A stretch of DNA of 64,000 nt from Pseudomonas alkylphenolica (GCF_004025535.1 NZ_QJRG01000033.1:186001-250000); one strand, 5' to 3'; numbered from the stretch's first letter, positions 1 through 9,014 are shown. Notes: generated by a model from the sequence alone, not told the origin. Made by a program: numbers and translations.

Positions 1-145
1 AGCAGTGGAATGTCGGGGAGAACCTGAAAGGCACGGACGCACCAGGAGCGGTGCTGTGCCACATACGCGGTGATGCCTGCAGCTTTGATGGCTGACTCGA
101 CAATCCCGGACATGGCACAAGAGACTCGCCGGGAAAGCGAGAAAT

Positions 146-233
146 CTTGTTCCCTACGCAGGCGCTAACCTGATCAGGTTCAACGGGATCCGGATTATCC
201 GATCTCAGCCTCAACGCAAGGCACCCCGACAAG
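146..233 (-). ncRNA. TPP (thiamine pyrophosphate) riboswitch
   Basis: Read on the minus strand, the segment holds the hallmark TPP aptamer elements in order: GGGGTGC near the 5' end (about 220-228), GGCTGAGA (203-210), the conserved GAACCTGATCAGGTTAG block (about 166-182) and the closing GCGTAGGGAA. Flanking CTTGT and ACAAG close the P1 helix. Downstream lies a short hairpin (CTCGC/GCGAG, about 125-141) without a T tract, so translational control is more likely than termination. In Pseudomonas this element precedes thiC, and tolC is its usual divergent neighbour. The regulated gene would lie off the left edge. This is inference from family knowledge and gene order. Confidence 0.93.
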
Positions 234-240
234 AACGCAG

Positions 241-254
241 CCAGTCTAGACTGG
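241..254. promoter_or_regulatory. 14-bp perfect palindrome upstream of the TPP riboswitch
   Basis: CCAGTCTAGACTGG is a perfect palindrome just upstream of the riboswitch 5' end, where the -10 region of the riboswitch transcript would be expected. Its role is unknown. The rest of 255-380, the tolC leader, holds no strong promoter that I can call by eye. Confidence 0.4.
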
Positions 255-380
255 ACTCACCTGCAATGCCAATAGTACAAACACAAGCACGATAAATGGC
301 GCAAATGGCAGATTGTTGCAAAGTGTCTGCGCATCTACACTCACCGGCTCAGAGAGACTCAATTGTTCAAGGATCGCCCT

Positions 381-1814
381 ATGCTGCGCAAACTTTCACT
401 GGCGCTTGCCGTGTCTTGTGCTACCAACGGAATGGCCTGGGCAGCAGAAACGCCCCTGTCGGCGAAGACCGACCTGGTCAGCGTCTACCAGGAGGCGGTG
501 AACAACAACGCCGACCTGGCTGCGGCTCGTGCCAACTACGGCGCCCAGAAGGAAGTGGTGCCTCAGGCACGTGCGGGCCTGCTGCCAAATTTGTCGGCCG
601 GGGCCGAAATGCAAAACACCCGCACCAAGATCGATGACCCGTCGATCACCTCCAGCCGCAGCGGCAACTCGTGGAGCGCTACCCTGGCCCAGCCAGTGTT
701 CCGTGCAGACCGCTGGTTCCAGCTGCAAGCGGCTGAAGCGGTCAACGAGCAGGCTGCGCTGGAACTGTCTGCCACTGAGCAGAACCTGATCCTGCAAAGT
801 GCCGAAAACTATTTTGCGGTGCTGCGCGCCCAGGACAACCTGGCGTCAACCAAAGCGGAAGAGGCAGCCTTCAAGCGCCAACTGGACCAATCCAACGAGC
901 GCTTCGATGTCGGTCTTTCGGACAAGACCGACGTGCTGCAGTCCCAAGCCAGCTACGACACGGCACGGGCCAACCGGATCGTGGCGCAGCGCCAGGTCGA
1001 CGATGCCTTCGAGGCCTTGATCACTTTCACCAACCGCAACTACAACGCAATCCAGGGTATGCGCCACACCCTGCCAGTGCAGGTGCCGGTGCCCAACGAT
1101 GCCCAGGCCTGGGTTGAAACAGCAGGTAAGCAGAACCTGAATCTGCTGGCGACCAACTATGCCGTCGACGCCGCCGAAGAAACCCTGCGTCAACGCAAGG
1201 CCGGCCACGCGCCGACTCTGGACGCGGTAGCGCAGTACCAGAAAGGTGACAACGACAACCTCGGCTTCACCAACCCGAACCTGACCGGGCGCAACTACAG
1301 TGGCGACGTCGAGCAGACCTCGGTCGGCTTGCAACTGAACATTCCGATCTACAGCGGTGGTCTCACCAGCTCGCAAGTGCGCGAGGCCTATCAGCGTCTG
1401 AACCAGACCGAGCAGCAACGCGAAAGCCTGCGGCGCCAGGTGGTGGAAAACACTCGCAACCTGCACCGTGCGGTCAATACCGACGTAGAACAGGTGTCCG
1501 CCCGCAAGCAGTCGATCATCTCCAACCAGAGCGCCCTGGAAGCCACCGAAATCGGCTACCAGGTCGGTACCCGCAACATCGTCGACGTGCTCGACGCGCA
1601 GCGCCAGCTGTACACCTCGGTGCGCGACTACAACAACACCCGCTACGACTACATCCTCGACAACCTGCGCCTGAAGCAGGCAGCCGGCACCTTGAGTCCT
1701 CAGGACCTGACCGACCTCAGCCGCTACCTGAAGCCGGACTACAACCCGGACAAGGACTTCCTGCCTCCGGACCTGGCGGCAGCAGCCAAGGCCAACTTCG
1801 ACGCCCGTCCTTAA
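381..1814 (+). CDS. tolC: TolC family outer membrane efflux protein
   Basis: Outer-membrane channel of 477 residues, the exit duct for tripartite efflux pumps and type I secretion. The start is the ATG with AAGGA seven bases upstream; an in-frame TTG six codons earlier is less likely. The N-terminus is a signal peptide (LRKLSLALAVSC...GMAWA/AE). The body has two repeated OEP halves rich in long heptad-like helices (for example around LNQTEQQRESLRRQ), the alternating coiled coils typical of TolC. Length is normal for the family. It is transcribed away from the TPP riboswitch and converges with waaA. The partner pump cannot be deduced from this window. Confidence 0.93.
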   Translation: MLRKLSLALAVSCATNGMAWAAETPLSAKTDLVSVYQEAVNNNADLAAARANYGAQKEVVPQARAGLLPNLSAGAEMQNTRTKIDDPSITSSRSGNSWSATLAQPVFRADRWFQLQAAEAVNEQAALELSATEQNLILQSAENYFAVLRAQDNLASTKAEEAAFKRQLDQSNERFDVGLSDKTDVLQSQASYDTARANRIVAQRQVDDAFEALITFTNRNYNAIQGMRHTLPVQVPVPNDAQAWVETAGKQNLNLLATNYAVDAAEETLRQRKAGHAPTLDAVAQYQKGDNDNLGFTNPNLTGRNYSGDVEQTSVGLQLNIPIYSGGLTSSQVREAYQRLNQTEQQRESLRRQVVENTRNLHRAVNTDVEQVSARKQSIISNQSALEATEIGYQVGTRNIVDVLDAQRQLYTSVRDYNNTRYDYILDNLRLKQAAGTLSPQDLTDLSRYLKPDYNPDKDFLPPDLAAAAKANFDARP

Positions 1815-1860
1815 GCAGGAGCCAGCGGGCGGCGCTCCGACTTGCCGGCGAACCCTGCGC

Positions 1861-1920
1861 CGCGGTGTACCTGGTACACCGCGCCATCGCTCTTCGCGGG
1901 CAAGCCCCGCTCCTACAGGA
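1861..1920. repeat. REP-like palindrome pair between tolC and waaA
   Basis: An 11-bp inverted repeat (CGCGGTGTACC, one-base loop) occupies 1861-1883. It is followed by a REP-like element (GCGGGCAAGCCCCGCTCCTACAGG, here split: stem GCGGG at 1896-1900, CCCGC at 1906-1910). This matches the common putida-group intergenic repeat. It sits between convergent genes and overlaps the waaA stop codon (TAG, complement of 1913-1915). Confidence 0.75.
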
Positions 1921-3184
1921 CCAACCGGCCGAGGCCCTCCAGCAATCGCTGCAGAGCGCCCTGATTGGCTTTCATCACTGCCCGTCCCGCCTCGCCCATG
2001 CGCCGCGCATCCTGCGGCAACTCGATCAACCGGCGAATTTCCGCCGCCAGCCCCTGGGCATCGTCAACCTCCTGCAACGCCCCGGCATCGCGCAGCATCG
2101 CCGCGATCTCAAGGAAGTTGAACAGGTGCGGGCCACTGATCACCGGCAACGACAAGGCTGCAGGCTCCAGCAAGTTGTGCCCGCCATTGGGCACCAGGCT
2201 GCCGCCGACAAAGGCGATATCCGCCAAGGCATACAGGAACAGCAATTCGCCCATGGTGTCGCCGAGCAGCACCGCTGTCTCCGGTCCCACCGGCGCGGCG
2301 CTGGAGCGTCGAATGGTCGGAAACTGCGACGAACACAACTCGAACACCGAATTGAAGCGCTCCGGGTGCCGCGGCACCAGGATCAGCAAGGCGTCGGCAT
2401 GATGCTCCAGCAACTGACGGTGCGCCGCCAGAATTACTTCGTCTTCGCCCTCGTGGGTGCTGGCGGCGATCCATACCGGTCGTTGTCCGGCCTGCCACTG
2501 CTCACGCAGGGCCCGAGCGCGCGGTAACAGTTGCTCATCAATGCGCAGGTCGAACTTGATCGAACCGGTGACCTGCACGCATTCAGGCCGCGCGCCCAGT
2601 TGCCGGAAGCGCTCCGCCTCGGTTTCGGTCTGCACCGCGATCAGGCTCATCTCGGCCAGCATCGGCCGGGTCAACCCGGCAAAACGCGCATAACCACGTG
2701 CCGAGCGCTCGGACAGCCGCGCATTGGCCAACGCCACGGCAATACCGCGCTTGGCGCACTGGTGGATATGGTTCGGCCACAGCTCGGTTTCCATGATCAC
2801 CGCCAGTTTAGGCTGCACATGATCGAGAAAACGCCCGGCCGCCCACGGCAAGTCATAGGGCAAGTAGCAGTGCTGGATGCGTGGCTCATCGGCGAACATC
2901 GCCCGCACTCGTTCTGAACCCGTCGGGGTCATGCAGGTGATGGTGATCGGCAGCTGCGGATAAGCCTGCAACAGCGCGCGGATCATCGGCGCGGCAGCAA
3001 TGCTCTCGCCCACCGACACTGCATGCACCCAAATACCGCCCTTGCGCATGGCCGGCAGGTTCATGGCGAAGCGTTCGCCGATGCGCTGGGCATAGGCTGG
3101 CGCCTTGCGCGAACGCAGGAACAGGCGCAGCGCAACCAGCGGCAGGCCCAGGTGAAACAGCAAGGTATAAAGTGTTCTGTTCAT
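1913..3184 (-). CDS. waaA: 3-deoxy-D-manno-octulosonic acid (Kdo) transferase
   Basis: Inner-membrane-associated GT30 enzyme of 423 residues that transfers Kdo from CMP-Kdo to lipid IVA, the first step of the LPS core. An N-terminal membrane anchor (about 1-20) precedes the Glycos_transf_N domain. The VSVGES segment near residue 57 carries the conserved catalytic Glu region, and the C-terminal GT-B half has GGHNLLEPAA. Start and length fit the family. It converges on tolC, and its last codons and stop lie in a REP-like repeat. It functions with hldE, msbA and the core cluster from 7.6 kb. Confidence 0.96.
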   Translation of the reverse strand: MNRTLYTLLFHLGLPLVALRLFLRSRKAPAYAQRIGERFAMNLPAMRKGGIWVHAVSVGESIAAAPMIRALLQAYPQLPITITCMTPTGSERVRAMFADEPRIQHCYLPYDLPWAAGRFLDHVQPKLAVIMETELWPNHIHQCAKRGIAVALANARLSERSARGYARFAGLTRPMLAEMSLIAVQTETEAERFRQLGARPECVQVTGSIKFDLRIDEQLLPRARALREQWQAGQRPVWIAASTHEGEDEVILAAHRQLLEHHADALLILVPRHPERFNSVFELCSSQFPTIRRSSAAPVGPETAVLLGDTMGELLFLYALADIAFVGGSLVPNGGHNLLEPAALSLPVISGPHLFNFLEIAAMLRDAGALQEVDDAQGLAAEIRRLIELPQDARRMGEAGRAVMKANQGALQRLLEGLGRLVL

Positions 3185-3198
3185 GGCGCCGAAGTGTA

Positions 3199-4089
3199 CT
3201 AGCCAATGGCGCGCAAGTGCACTGCGAAGCGTTCAGCCAACCACTGCGCGGCAGGCCCCAAGGGCTCGTCGCGACGCCAGACCAGCTCCACCACCAGTGC
3301 CGGTGGCGTCCATTCGCTGCTCAGCTCGACCATTTGCGCGTGGTAGGTCGGGTACTGCACTACGTGCCGGGGTAACCAGGCCCAACCCAACCCCCGCATC
3401 AGCAGTTCGGCCATGGCATAGAAGCTGTCGGCGCGCCAGATCTGCGGGCTGATCGGCTCACCGCCGGGGTAGCCACTTTCCTGGGGGGCGATCAGTAACT
3501 GCCGATGCCGGGCCAGCTGCTGACGATTGACCCGGGCCAACTGCGCCAACGGGTGGTTGACCGCACACACCGTGACCATCTCCACATGCCCCAGGGCCCG
3601 GCGCTCAAGTGCTGGCGGCATGCGCTCGTGGTGAAACAGCAACCCCAGGTCGGCACGTCGTTCGACCAGCTTGCGGGCCACATCCCCTTGGGCACCACTG
3701 GCCAGCTGGACCTCAAGCAAGGGGAACTGCTGGGCGAGCTCGTCAAGGCTGTCGATGACCGGCTGATAAGGCATGGCTTCATCCTGCGCTACACGCAGTT
3801 GCGCTTCCTGGCCACGCATCAACGCCAGCGCCCGACCGTCCAGGCGCTCGCACTGGCGCAACAGCTCACGGGCATCTTCAAGCAACGCTGAGCCGGCCTC
3901 GGTCAAACGCGGCTGTCGTCCACTGCTACGCTCGAACAGGGTTACGCCCAAGTCGGTCTCAAGCAGTGCGATGGCGTTGCTTACAGCTGACTGGGCCTTG
4001 CGCTGAGCACGGGCTACGGCGGAAAACGAGCGCTGCTCGGCGACCGCTACAAACATGCGCAGTTGCTCAAGATTCCATTGTTCGGCCAT
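3199..4089 (-). CDS. LysR family transcriptional regulator
   Basis: LysR-type regulator of 296 residues. Residues 1-60 form the winged helix-turn-helix (LEQLRMFVAVAEQRSFSAVARAQ), followed by a linker helix and a LysR substrate-binding domain. I chose the ATG giving MAEQWNLEQL, with GGAG upstream, over a TTG five codons earlier. It is divergent from an SMR transporter gene, with an ATC-N9-GAT / T-N11-A site in between, so it probably controls that transporter and itself. The effector is unknown. Confidence 0.9.
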   Translation of the reverse strand: MAEQWNLEQLRMFVAVAEQRSFSAVARAQRKAQSAVSNAIALLETDLGVTLFERSSGRQPRLTEAGSALLEDARELLRQCERLDGRALALMRGQEAQLRVAQDEAMPYQPVIDSLDELAQQFPLLEVQLASGAQGDVARKLVERRADLGLLFHHERMPPALERRALGHVEMVTVCAVNHPLAQLARVNRQQLARHRQLLIAPQESGYPGGEPISPQIWRADSFYAMAELLMRGLGWAWLPRHVVQYPTYHAQMVELSSEWTPPALVVELVWRRDEPLGPAAQWLAERFAVHLRAIG

Positions 4090-4092
4090 GCA

Positions 4093-4115
4093 ACCTATCT
4101 CCAATAAAGATAGGT
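4093..4115. promoter_or_regulatory. Putative LysR-type operator
   Basis: ACCTATCT (4093-4100) and AGATAGGT (4108-4115) form a perfect 8-bp inverted repeat with a 7-base spacer. It contains ATC-N9-GAT and T-N11-A, the classic LysR box. It lies immediately upstream of the regulator start codon and about 60 bases before the divergent SMR gene. Binding is inferred from motif and position. Confidence 0.6.
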
Positions 4116-4176
4116 AATGACTTTACCCCATCCAGGCTTGCTCTAAAATGCCCAGCCAGAACAGAGGAACGCCCCT

Positions 4177-4509
4177 ATGAATGCCTACACCTACCTGGCT
4201 ATCGCCATCTGCGCCGAAGTCATTGCCACCGCCTCGATGAAGGCCGTCAAAGGCTTGAGCACGCCGCTGCCTTTGCTGCTGATGATTTGTGGCTATGCCG
4301 TAGCGTTCTGGATGCTGACGCTGGTGGTGCGCAGCATTCCGGTGGGCATTGCCTACGCCATCTGGTCCGGGCTGGGCATCGTGCTGATCAGCGTCGCTGC
4401 CCTGGTGATCTACGGGCAGAAACTCGACACTCCGGCGATACTCGGCATGGCCATGATTGTCGGTGGCGTGGTGGTGATCCAGGTGTTCTCGAAAACCGCC
4501 GGCCATTGA
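4177..4509 (+). CDS. Small multidrug resistance (SMR) transporter, EmrE/QacE type
   Basis: A 110-residue protein with four predicted membrane helices, the standard SMR size. It acts as a dimeric proton/drug antiporter in the inner membrane. Glu14 in helix 1 matches the essential EmrE glutamate. Trp63 and Gly67 in helix 3 (AIWSGLGIV) match EmrE W63 and G67. It is divergent from the LysR gene, which probably regulates it. Substrates cannot be read from sequence; a guanidinium exporter-type role is possible but the Glu/Trp pattern fits the Qac branch. Confidence 0.9.
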   Translation: MNAYTYLAIAICAEVIATASMKAVKGLSTPLPLLLMICGYAVAFWMLTLVVRSIPVGIAYAIWSGLGIVLISVAALVIYGQKLDTPAILGMAMIVGGVVVIQVFSKTAGH

Positions 4510-4562
4510 TCCTGCTCACAGGCTGTATACTGGGCGTCTGTCCAAGCTTGTGAGGTGCACGC

Positions 4563-5738
4563 ATGCCATCCGTTATTTCCACCGACGTCCTGATTGTCGG
4601 CGCAGGGGTCGCAGGCCTCTGGCTCAATGCTCGCCTGCGTCGTCTGGGGTATTCGACGGTCGTGGTGGAACGCGCCAGTCTCGGCGGCGAGCAAACCCTC
4701 AAATCTCAAGGGATCATTCATGGCGGCGCCAAGTACGCCCTGCACGGCGCCCTGACCGGTGCCTCCGAAGCCATCGCCGACATGCCACGACGCTGGAGCG
4801 AAGCCCTGGCGGGTAATGGTGAGCTGGATCTGCGCGGCGTGCGCCTGTTGTCCGACGCCCATTACCTGTGGTCGCCTGGCACCCTGGCCGGCAACCTGAC
4901 CAGTTTCTTCGCCAGCAAGGCCGTGCGCGGGCGCGTGGATCAGGTCAAAGGCGATCAATTGCCGCCTGCCCTGCAGGACCGCGGCTTCAAGGGCAAGGTC
5001 TACCGTCTGGCCGAACTGGTCGTCGACGTGCCGAGCCTGCTGTCCCGTCTCGCCGAACTCGCCGGCGACAGCCTGCTGGCGGGCGAGCAGATCGAACCTC
5101 TGCAAGAAGCCGGTGAACTACTGGGTTTGCGCGTCGACGGTCGCGAGATCCGCGCCCAGCGCGTCGTACTCAGCGCCGGCGCCGGCAATGCTGCATTGCT
5201 CGCCGCCATCGGCCTGAGCCAACCGGCCATGCAGCGTCGGCCACTGCATATGGTCATGGCCAAGGGTGCCAGCCTCAAGCCCCTGTATGCCCATTGCCTG
5301 GGCGGTGGCCCGAAACCGCGCATCACTGTCACCAGCCACCCCGCTGCCGACGGCCAGTGGGTCTGGTACATGGGCGGCGACCTGGCCGAAGCGGATGGCG
5401 TGGCGCGTGAGCCCGAAGCGCAAATTGCAGCGGCGAAAAAAGAAGTCGCCAGCCTGCTGCCCTGGATCGACCTGAGCCAGGTGCGTTGGGCCACGGTGCG
5501 CGTTGACCGTGCCGAACCTGCGCAATCCGGCCTAGTGCGCCCGGACAATGCCTTTGTCGCCGAGCATGACCGCCTGCTGATCGGCTGGCCGACCAAACTG
5601 GCTCTGGCGCCCGACTTTGCCGACCGGGTACTGAAAAACCTTGAGCGCGACGGTATCAAACCCTCGGTTCAACCTGCCCCGCTCGATCTACCCAAGCCGC
5701 CCCTGGCTGTGCCGGTGTGGGAGCAGTTGCTGCCATGA
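4563..5738 (+). CDS. FAD-dependent oxidoreductase (DAO family)
   Basis: A 391-residue flavoprotein. An N-terminal Rossmann FAD motif (VLIVGAGVAGLWLNARLRR) is followed by a DAO-type fold with the substrate domain in the middle. It resembles D-amino-acid or glycerol-3-phosphate oxidoreductases in outline, but the substrate is not evident. Its stop overlaps the start of the aldo/keto reductase gene (ATGA), so the two are translationally coupled and probably work in one pathway. It starts 53 bases after the SMR gene. Confidence 0.82.
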   Translation: MPSVISTDVLIVGAGVAGLWLNARLRRLGYSTVVVERASLGGEQTLKSQGIIHGGAKYALHGALTGASEAIADMPRRWSEALAGNGELDLRGVRLLSDAHYLWSPGTLAGNLTSFFASKAVRGRVDQVKGDQLPPALQDRGFKGKVYRLAELVVDVPSLLSRLAELAGDSLLAGEQIEPLQEAGELLGLRVDGREIRAQRVVLSAGAGNAALLAAIGLSQPAMQRRPLHMVMAKGASLKPLYAHCLGGGPKPRITVTSHPAADGQWVWYMGGDLAEADGVAREPEAQIAAAKKEVASLLPWIDLSQVRWATVRVDRAEPAQSGLVRPDNAFVAEHDRLLIGWPTKLALAPDFADRVLKNLERDGIKPSVQPAPLDLPKPPLAVPVWEQLLP

Positions 5739-6544
5739 CCTTGCCGACCCTGCACGATCTGCACCGCCCTCTGGGCAGCACCGGCCTGCATGTCTCGCCG
5801 CTGGGCCTCGGTACGGTGAAGCTGGGCCGCGATCAAGGCGTAAAATACCCCAATGGCTTCACCATCCCGGATGACGAGCAGGCCCGCCTGCTGCTTGCCC
5901 AGGCCCGTGAGTTAGGCATCAACCTGATCGACACGGCCCCCGCCTACGGCCGCAGCGAAGAGCGCCTTGGCCCGCTGCTGCGCGGCCAGCGCGACCACTG
6001 GGTGATCGTCAGCAAGGTGGGTGAAGAGTTCGACAACGGCCAGTCGCACTTCGATTTCAGTGCTGCACACACGCGGCTTTCCATCGAGCGCAGCCTCAAA
6101 CGCCTGGAAACCGAGCACATCGACCTGGTGCTGGTGCATTCCGACGGCAATGACCTGCATATCCTCGAACACGAAGAGGTTTACCAGACGCTGGAGGCCC
6201 TCAAGCAGGAAGGCAAAATTGCCGGCTTCGGCTTTTCCGGCAAAACCGCAGCCGGTGGATTGAAGGCACTGGAGCGCGGCGATTGCGCCATGGTCACCTA
6301 CAATCTGAACGAGCAGGCCGAACGCCCGGTGATCGATTATGCCGCCGACCATGGCAAGGCGATCCTGGTGAAAAAGGCATTGGCCAGCGGCCATGTCTGC
6401 CTGAGCCCGGGCGTGGACCCGGTGCGGGCCAGCTTCGAGCTGCTGTTCGCTCACCCCGGTGTAAGCAGTGCTATCGTCGGTACCATCAACCCGGTACATC
6501 TGGCCCATAATGTGGCCATCGTTGCCGAAGTATTGAGTAGCTGA
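5735..6544 (+). CDS. Aldo/keto reductase family protein
   Basis: A 269-residue NAD(P)H-dependent (beta/alpha)8 oxidoreductase. The catalytic tetrad is visible: Asp and Tyr in DTAPAYG, Lys in IVSKVG and His in LVLVHSDG. The C-terminal nucleotide-binding segment (SSAIVGTINPVHLAHN) is also present. The ATG overlaps the upstream stop by four bases, which fixes the start. The substrate is unknown. Coupling with the FAD oxidoreductase suggests a two-step redox conversion of a shared metabolite, which is inference. Confidence 0.88.
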   Translation: MTLPTLHDLHRPLGSTGLHVSPLGLGTVKLGRDQGVKYPNGFTIPDDEQARLLLAQARELGINLIDTAPAYGRSEERLGPLLRGQRDHWVIVSKVGEEFDNGQSHFDFSAAHTRLSIERSLKRLETEHIDLVLVHSDGNDLHILEHEEVYQTLEALKQEGKIAGFGFSGKTAAGGLKALERGDCAMVTYNLNEQAERPVIDYAADHGKAILVKKALASGHVCLSPGVDPVRASFELLFAHPGVSSAIVGTINPVHLAHNVAIVAEVLSS

Positions 6545-6591
6545 CGCCAACGCCGCCGTTGCGGCCGACCCCAACGCAAGAAGGAGCCGAC

Positions 6592-7554
6592 ATGCCGCGA
6601 ACGCTTATCCGCAAGAATCCGAGCAACTTCAAAACCCTGCCATTGCATGTTGAGGCCAGCCCCGAGGGGCTGTGCTATCAGAGCATTGGCATGCCGTTGA
6701 ACTTTGCCCAGACCCAACAGCGCCGCAAGCAGATTCACCTGGCCGACAGTCAGCGCTTTGCCGTCGAACTGGCGAACCTGGGCGTGTCTGTGCGCCTGAC
6801 CCTGCATTGGCAAAACCGCGACTACTGGGTGCTGGTACGCCAGCGCCGGCAAGACCGTGGTGATGTCGTGTTGAAGCTGATTTCCGGCTATGTCCCTGCT
6901 CAGGAACTCAACCTGCCACTGCACACCGCCATTCAGGAGGTCGCCGAAGAGTGCCTGCTGGAAACCCCCGAAGGCTGGCTGGGCGGGCGCTTCAATGAAA
7001 CCTGGCTGCCAGCGCCCTATGCCGACGCACTGCACTATCGTGAATCACTTCCCTTCGTCCTCACCCCACAGTCTGGCGCGGCAAGGCCGGTGCACTGTGC
7101 CAATCTGCAGTTGCTGGAGCGCCCACGGGCCTATGTGCACCTGCCGACAGCGTCGCTGCAACTGATTTATGACCTGCGTTTGCAGGTGCCGCGCGAAGCC
7201 AAGTCCCTGAGCCTGTTTCATGTCGACGAGCGCCTTGAAGGGCAGCAACTGGTCGCCCGGCTCAATCGCAGCCGCCCCGACCTCTACCTGATGCCCTTGG
7301 TAGACGGCCATCCAAAAGCCGAGTTGTACACCCTGAAAAAGGATCAACTGGTTCCCGCGAGCACACGCGGCCTGTACCTGGCGGAAAGCTTTGCCCGGCA
7401 AGAAGGCTGGCTGGTCAGGGACGAGCGGATTCGCTGGAAGGATTGGGTCAATCAGCAGGGATTGGCAGCGCCGAAAGCGGACAACCGGTTACGGCAACTG
7501 ACGGGCAAGGCCCGGGCGTTGTTACAGATGGCCCGGGGCAGTGTGCACAAGTAA
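6592..7554 (+). CDS. Conserved protein of unknown function with a Nudix-like helix
   Basis: A 320-residue soluble protein with no signal peptide, started at the ATG behind AAGGAG. I recognise it as a conserved Pseudomonas protein that is sometimes annotated as an ABC transporter ATPase, but it has no Walker A motif, so that name is not supported. Residues about 98-121 resemble a Nudix box: Gly, five residues, Glu, then QEVAEE where REUXEE is expected. The spacing is two residues too long and Gln replaces Arg. It is the last gene of the FAD oxidoreductase operon, 47 bases after the aldo/keto reductase. Confidence 0.75.
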   Translation: MPRTLIRKNPSNFKTLPLHVEASPEGLCYQSIGMPLNFAQTQQRRKQIHLADSQRFAVELANLGVSVRLTLHWQNRDYWVLVRQRRQDRGDVVLKLISGYVPAQELNLPLHTAIQEVAEECLLETPEGWLGGRFNETWLPAPYADALHYRESLPFVLTPQSGAARPVHCANLQLLERPRAYVHLPTASLQLIYDLRLQVPREAKSLSLFHVDERLEGQQLVARLNRSRPDLYLMPLVDGHPKAELYTLKKDQLVPASTRGLYLAESFARQEGWLVRDERIRWKDWVNQQGLAAPKADNRLRQLTGKARALLQMARGSVHK

Positions 7555-7563
7555 GCCACGACA

Positions 7564-7583
7564 GGGGCAAGTCGCCTTGCCCC
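7564..7583. terminator. Hairpin between convergent genes
   Basis: GGGGCAAG and CTTGCCCC form a perfect 8-bp stem with a 4-base loop between the ends of the 6592-7554 gene and hldE. It has only a weak T run, so it is a possible bidirectional terminator. Confidence 0.5.
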
Positions 7584-7592
7584 TCGATCGCT

Positions 7593-9014
7593 TCAGTTTT
7601 TCCGGATTTTTTCGACGATGGCGGTGGTCGAGCTGTTCTCAACCAGGCCAAGCACTTTCACCGTGCCGCCGTAAGCCCTGACGATATCGGCACCGACTAC
7701 CTGATCGATGCCATAGTCCCCGCCCTTGACCAGGACATCCGGCTTGACGTGGCTGAGCAGGTTTTCCGGCGTGCCTTCAGGGAAGCTGATGACCCAGTCC
7801 ACTGCCCCCAGGCCTGCGAGCACGGCCATACGCCGGTCGACACTGTTGATCGGGCGCCCCGGGCCTTTCAGGCGGCTGACCGAAGCGTCGTCGTTGACGG
7901 CAACGATCAGACGATCACCCTGCGCACGCGCCTGTTCCAGATAAGTCACGTGACCGGCATGGAGGATGTCGAAACAACCGTTGGTGAAGACGATTTTCTC
8001 GTTGTGGGCACGGGCGTCATCGATAGCCAGCAGCAATTGGTCAAGGCTGAGCACTCCGCGCTCGGAACCTTCCTCGCGCTGGATGGCCCGGCGCAATTCC
8101 GGCGCGCTGATGGCCGCAGTCCCCAGCTTGCCGACGACGATGCCGGCGGCCAGGTTGGCCAGACCTACCGCGTGAGGTAGTTCTTCACCGGCCGCAATGG
8201 CAGCGGCCAGGGTCGAAATGACCGTATCACCGGCACCGGTGACGTCGAAGACTTCACGGGCACGGGCCGGCAAGTGCAGTGCAGCATGATCCGGGCGCAG
8301 CAGGGTCATGCCGTGCTCACCACGCGTAACCAGCAAGGCACCCAGCTCAAGCTCGCCCATCAACTGGGCACCCTTGGCCACCAGCTCCGCCTCGTCGACG
8401 CAGCGGCCGACAATGGCTTCGAACTCGCTGAGGTTTGGGGTGATCAGGCTCGCCCCGCGGTAGATCGAAAAGTCCTTGCCCTTGGGGTCGGCCAGTACCG
8501 GAATCCCTTTGGAGCGCGCGGCCTGAATCAGGCTTTGATGGTTTTTCAGGGCGCCTTTGCCGTAGTCAGAAAGTACCAACACCTTGACGCCATCGAGCAA
8601 CGCGTCGACTTCTGCGCCCAGCGACAGCGGATCGGTGGCAAAAGGCTCCTCGAAATCGATGCGCAACAGTTGCTGGTGCCGGCTCATGACCCGCAGCTTG
8701 ACGATGGTCGGCTGGTGCGCGATGCGCTGGAAGATCGAGCGCACGCCGGCTGCCTGCAAACTGTTGGCAAGGCTGTCGGCAGCCTCATCCTGACCGGTAA
8801 CCCCGATCAGCGCAGCCGGCGCCCCCAGGGCGGCAATGTTCAAGGCGACGTTGGCCGCTCCGCCCGGACGGTCCTCGATCTGTTCGACCTTGACCACCGG
8901 TACCGGGGCCTCAGGCGAAATTCGAGAGGTACCACCATGCCAGTAGCGGTCGAGCATGACATCGCCCACCACCAGTACCGGGGCTTGATCGAAACGCGGC
9001 ATGGACAACTTCAT
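7593..9014 (-). CDS. hldE: Bifunctional heptose 7-phosphate kinase / heptose 1-phosphate adenylyltransferase
   Basis: A 473-residue cytosolic enzyme that makes ADP-heptose for the LPS core. The N-terminal PfkB-type kinase domain (about 1-330) has GGAANVALN and the anion-hole [10 protein letters not shown]. The C-terminal adenylyltransferase domain (about 340-473) has [14 protein letters not shown], the HxGH nucleotidyltransferase signature. Start MKLSMPRF is the ATG, two codons after an in-frame TTG. It lies downstream of msbA in the same direction and belongs functionally with waaA and the wap genes. Confidence 0.97.
   Translation of the reverse strand: MKLSMPRFDQAPVLVVGDVMLDRYWHGGTSRISPEAPVPVVKVEQIEDRPGGAANVALNIAALGAPAALIGVTGQDEAADSLANSLQAAGVRSIFQRIAHQPTIVKLRVMSRHQQLLRIDFEEPFATDPLSLGAEVDALLDGVKVLVLSDYGKGALKNHQSLIQAARSKGIPVLADPKGKDFSIYRGASLITPNLSEFEAIVGRCVDEAELVAKGAQLMGELELGALLVTRGEHGMTLLRPDHAALHLPARAREVFDVTGAGDTVISTLAAAIAAGEELPHAVGLANLAAGIVVGKLGTAAISAPELRRAIQREEGSERGVLSLDQLLLAIDDARAHNEKIVFTNGCFDILHAGHVTYLEQARAQGDRLIVAVNDDASVSRLKGPGRPINSVDRRMAVLAGLGAVDWVISFPEGTPENLLSHVKPDVLVKGGDYGIDQVVGADIVRAYGGTVKVLGLVENSSTTAIVEKIRKN

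Noticed and set aside
1..113. Short open frame on the minus strand starting at 113 (MSGIVESAIKAAG...) after the TPP riboswitch
   Set aside because: It has no ribosome-binding site, does not resemble ThiC or another known protein, and is more likely untranslated leader of thiC, which should start beyond the edge.
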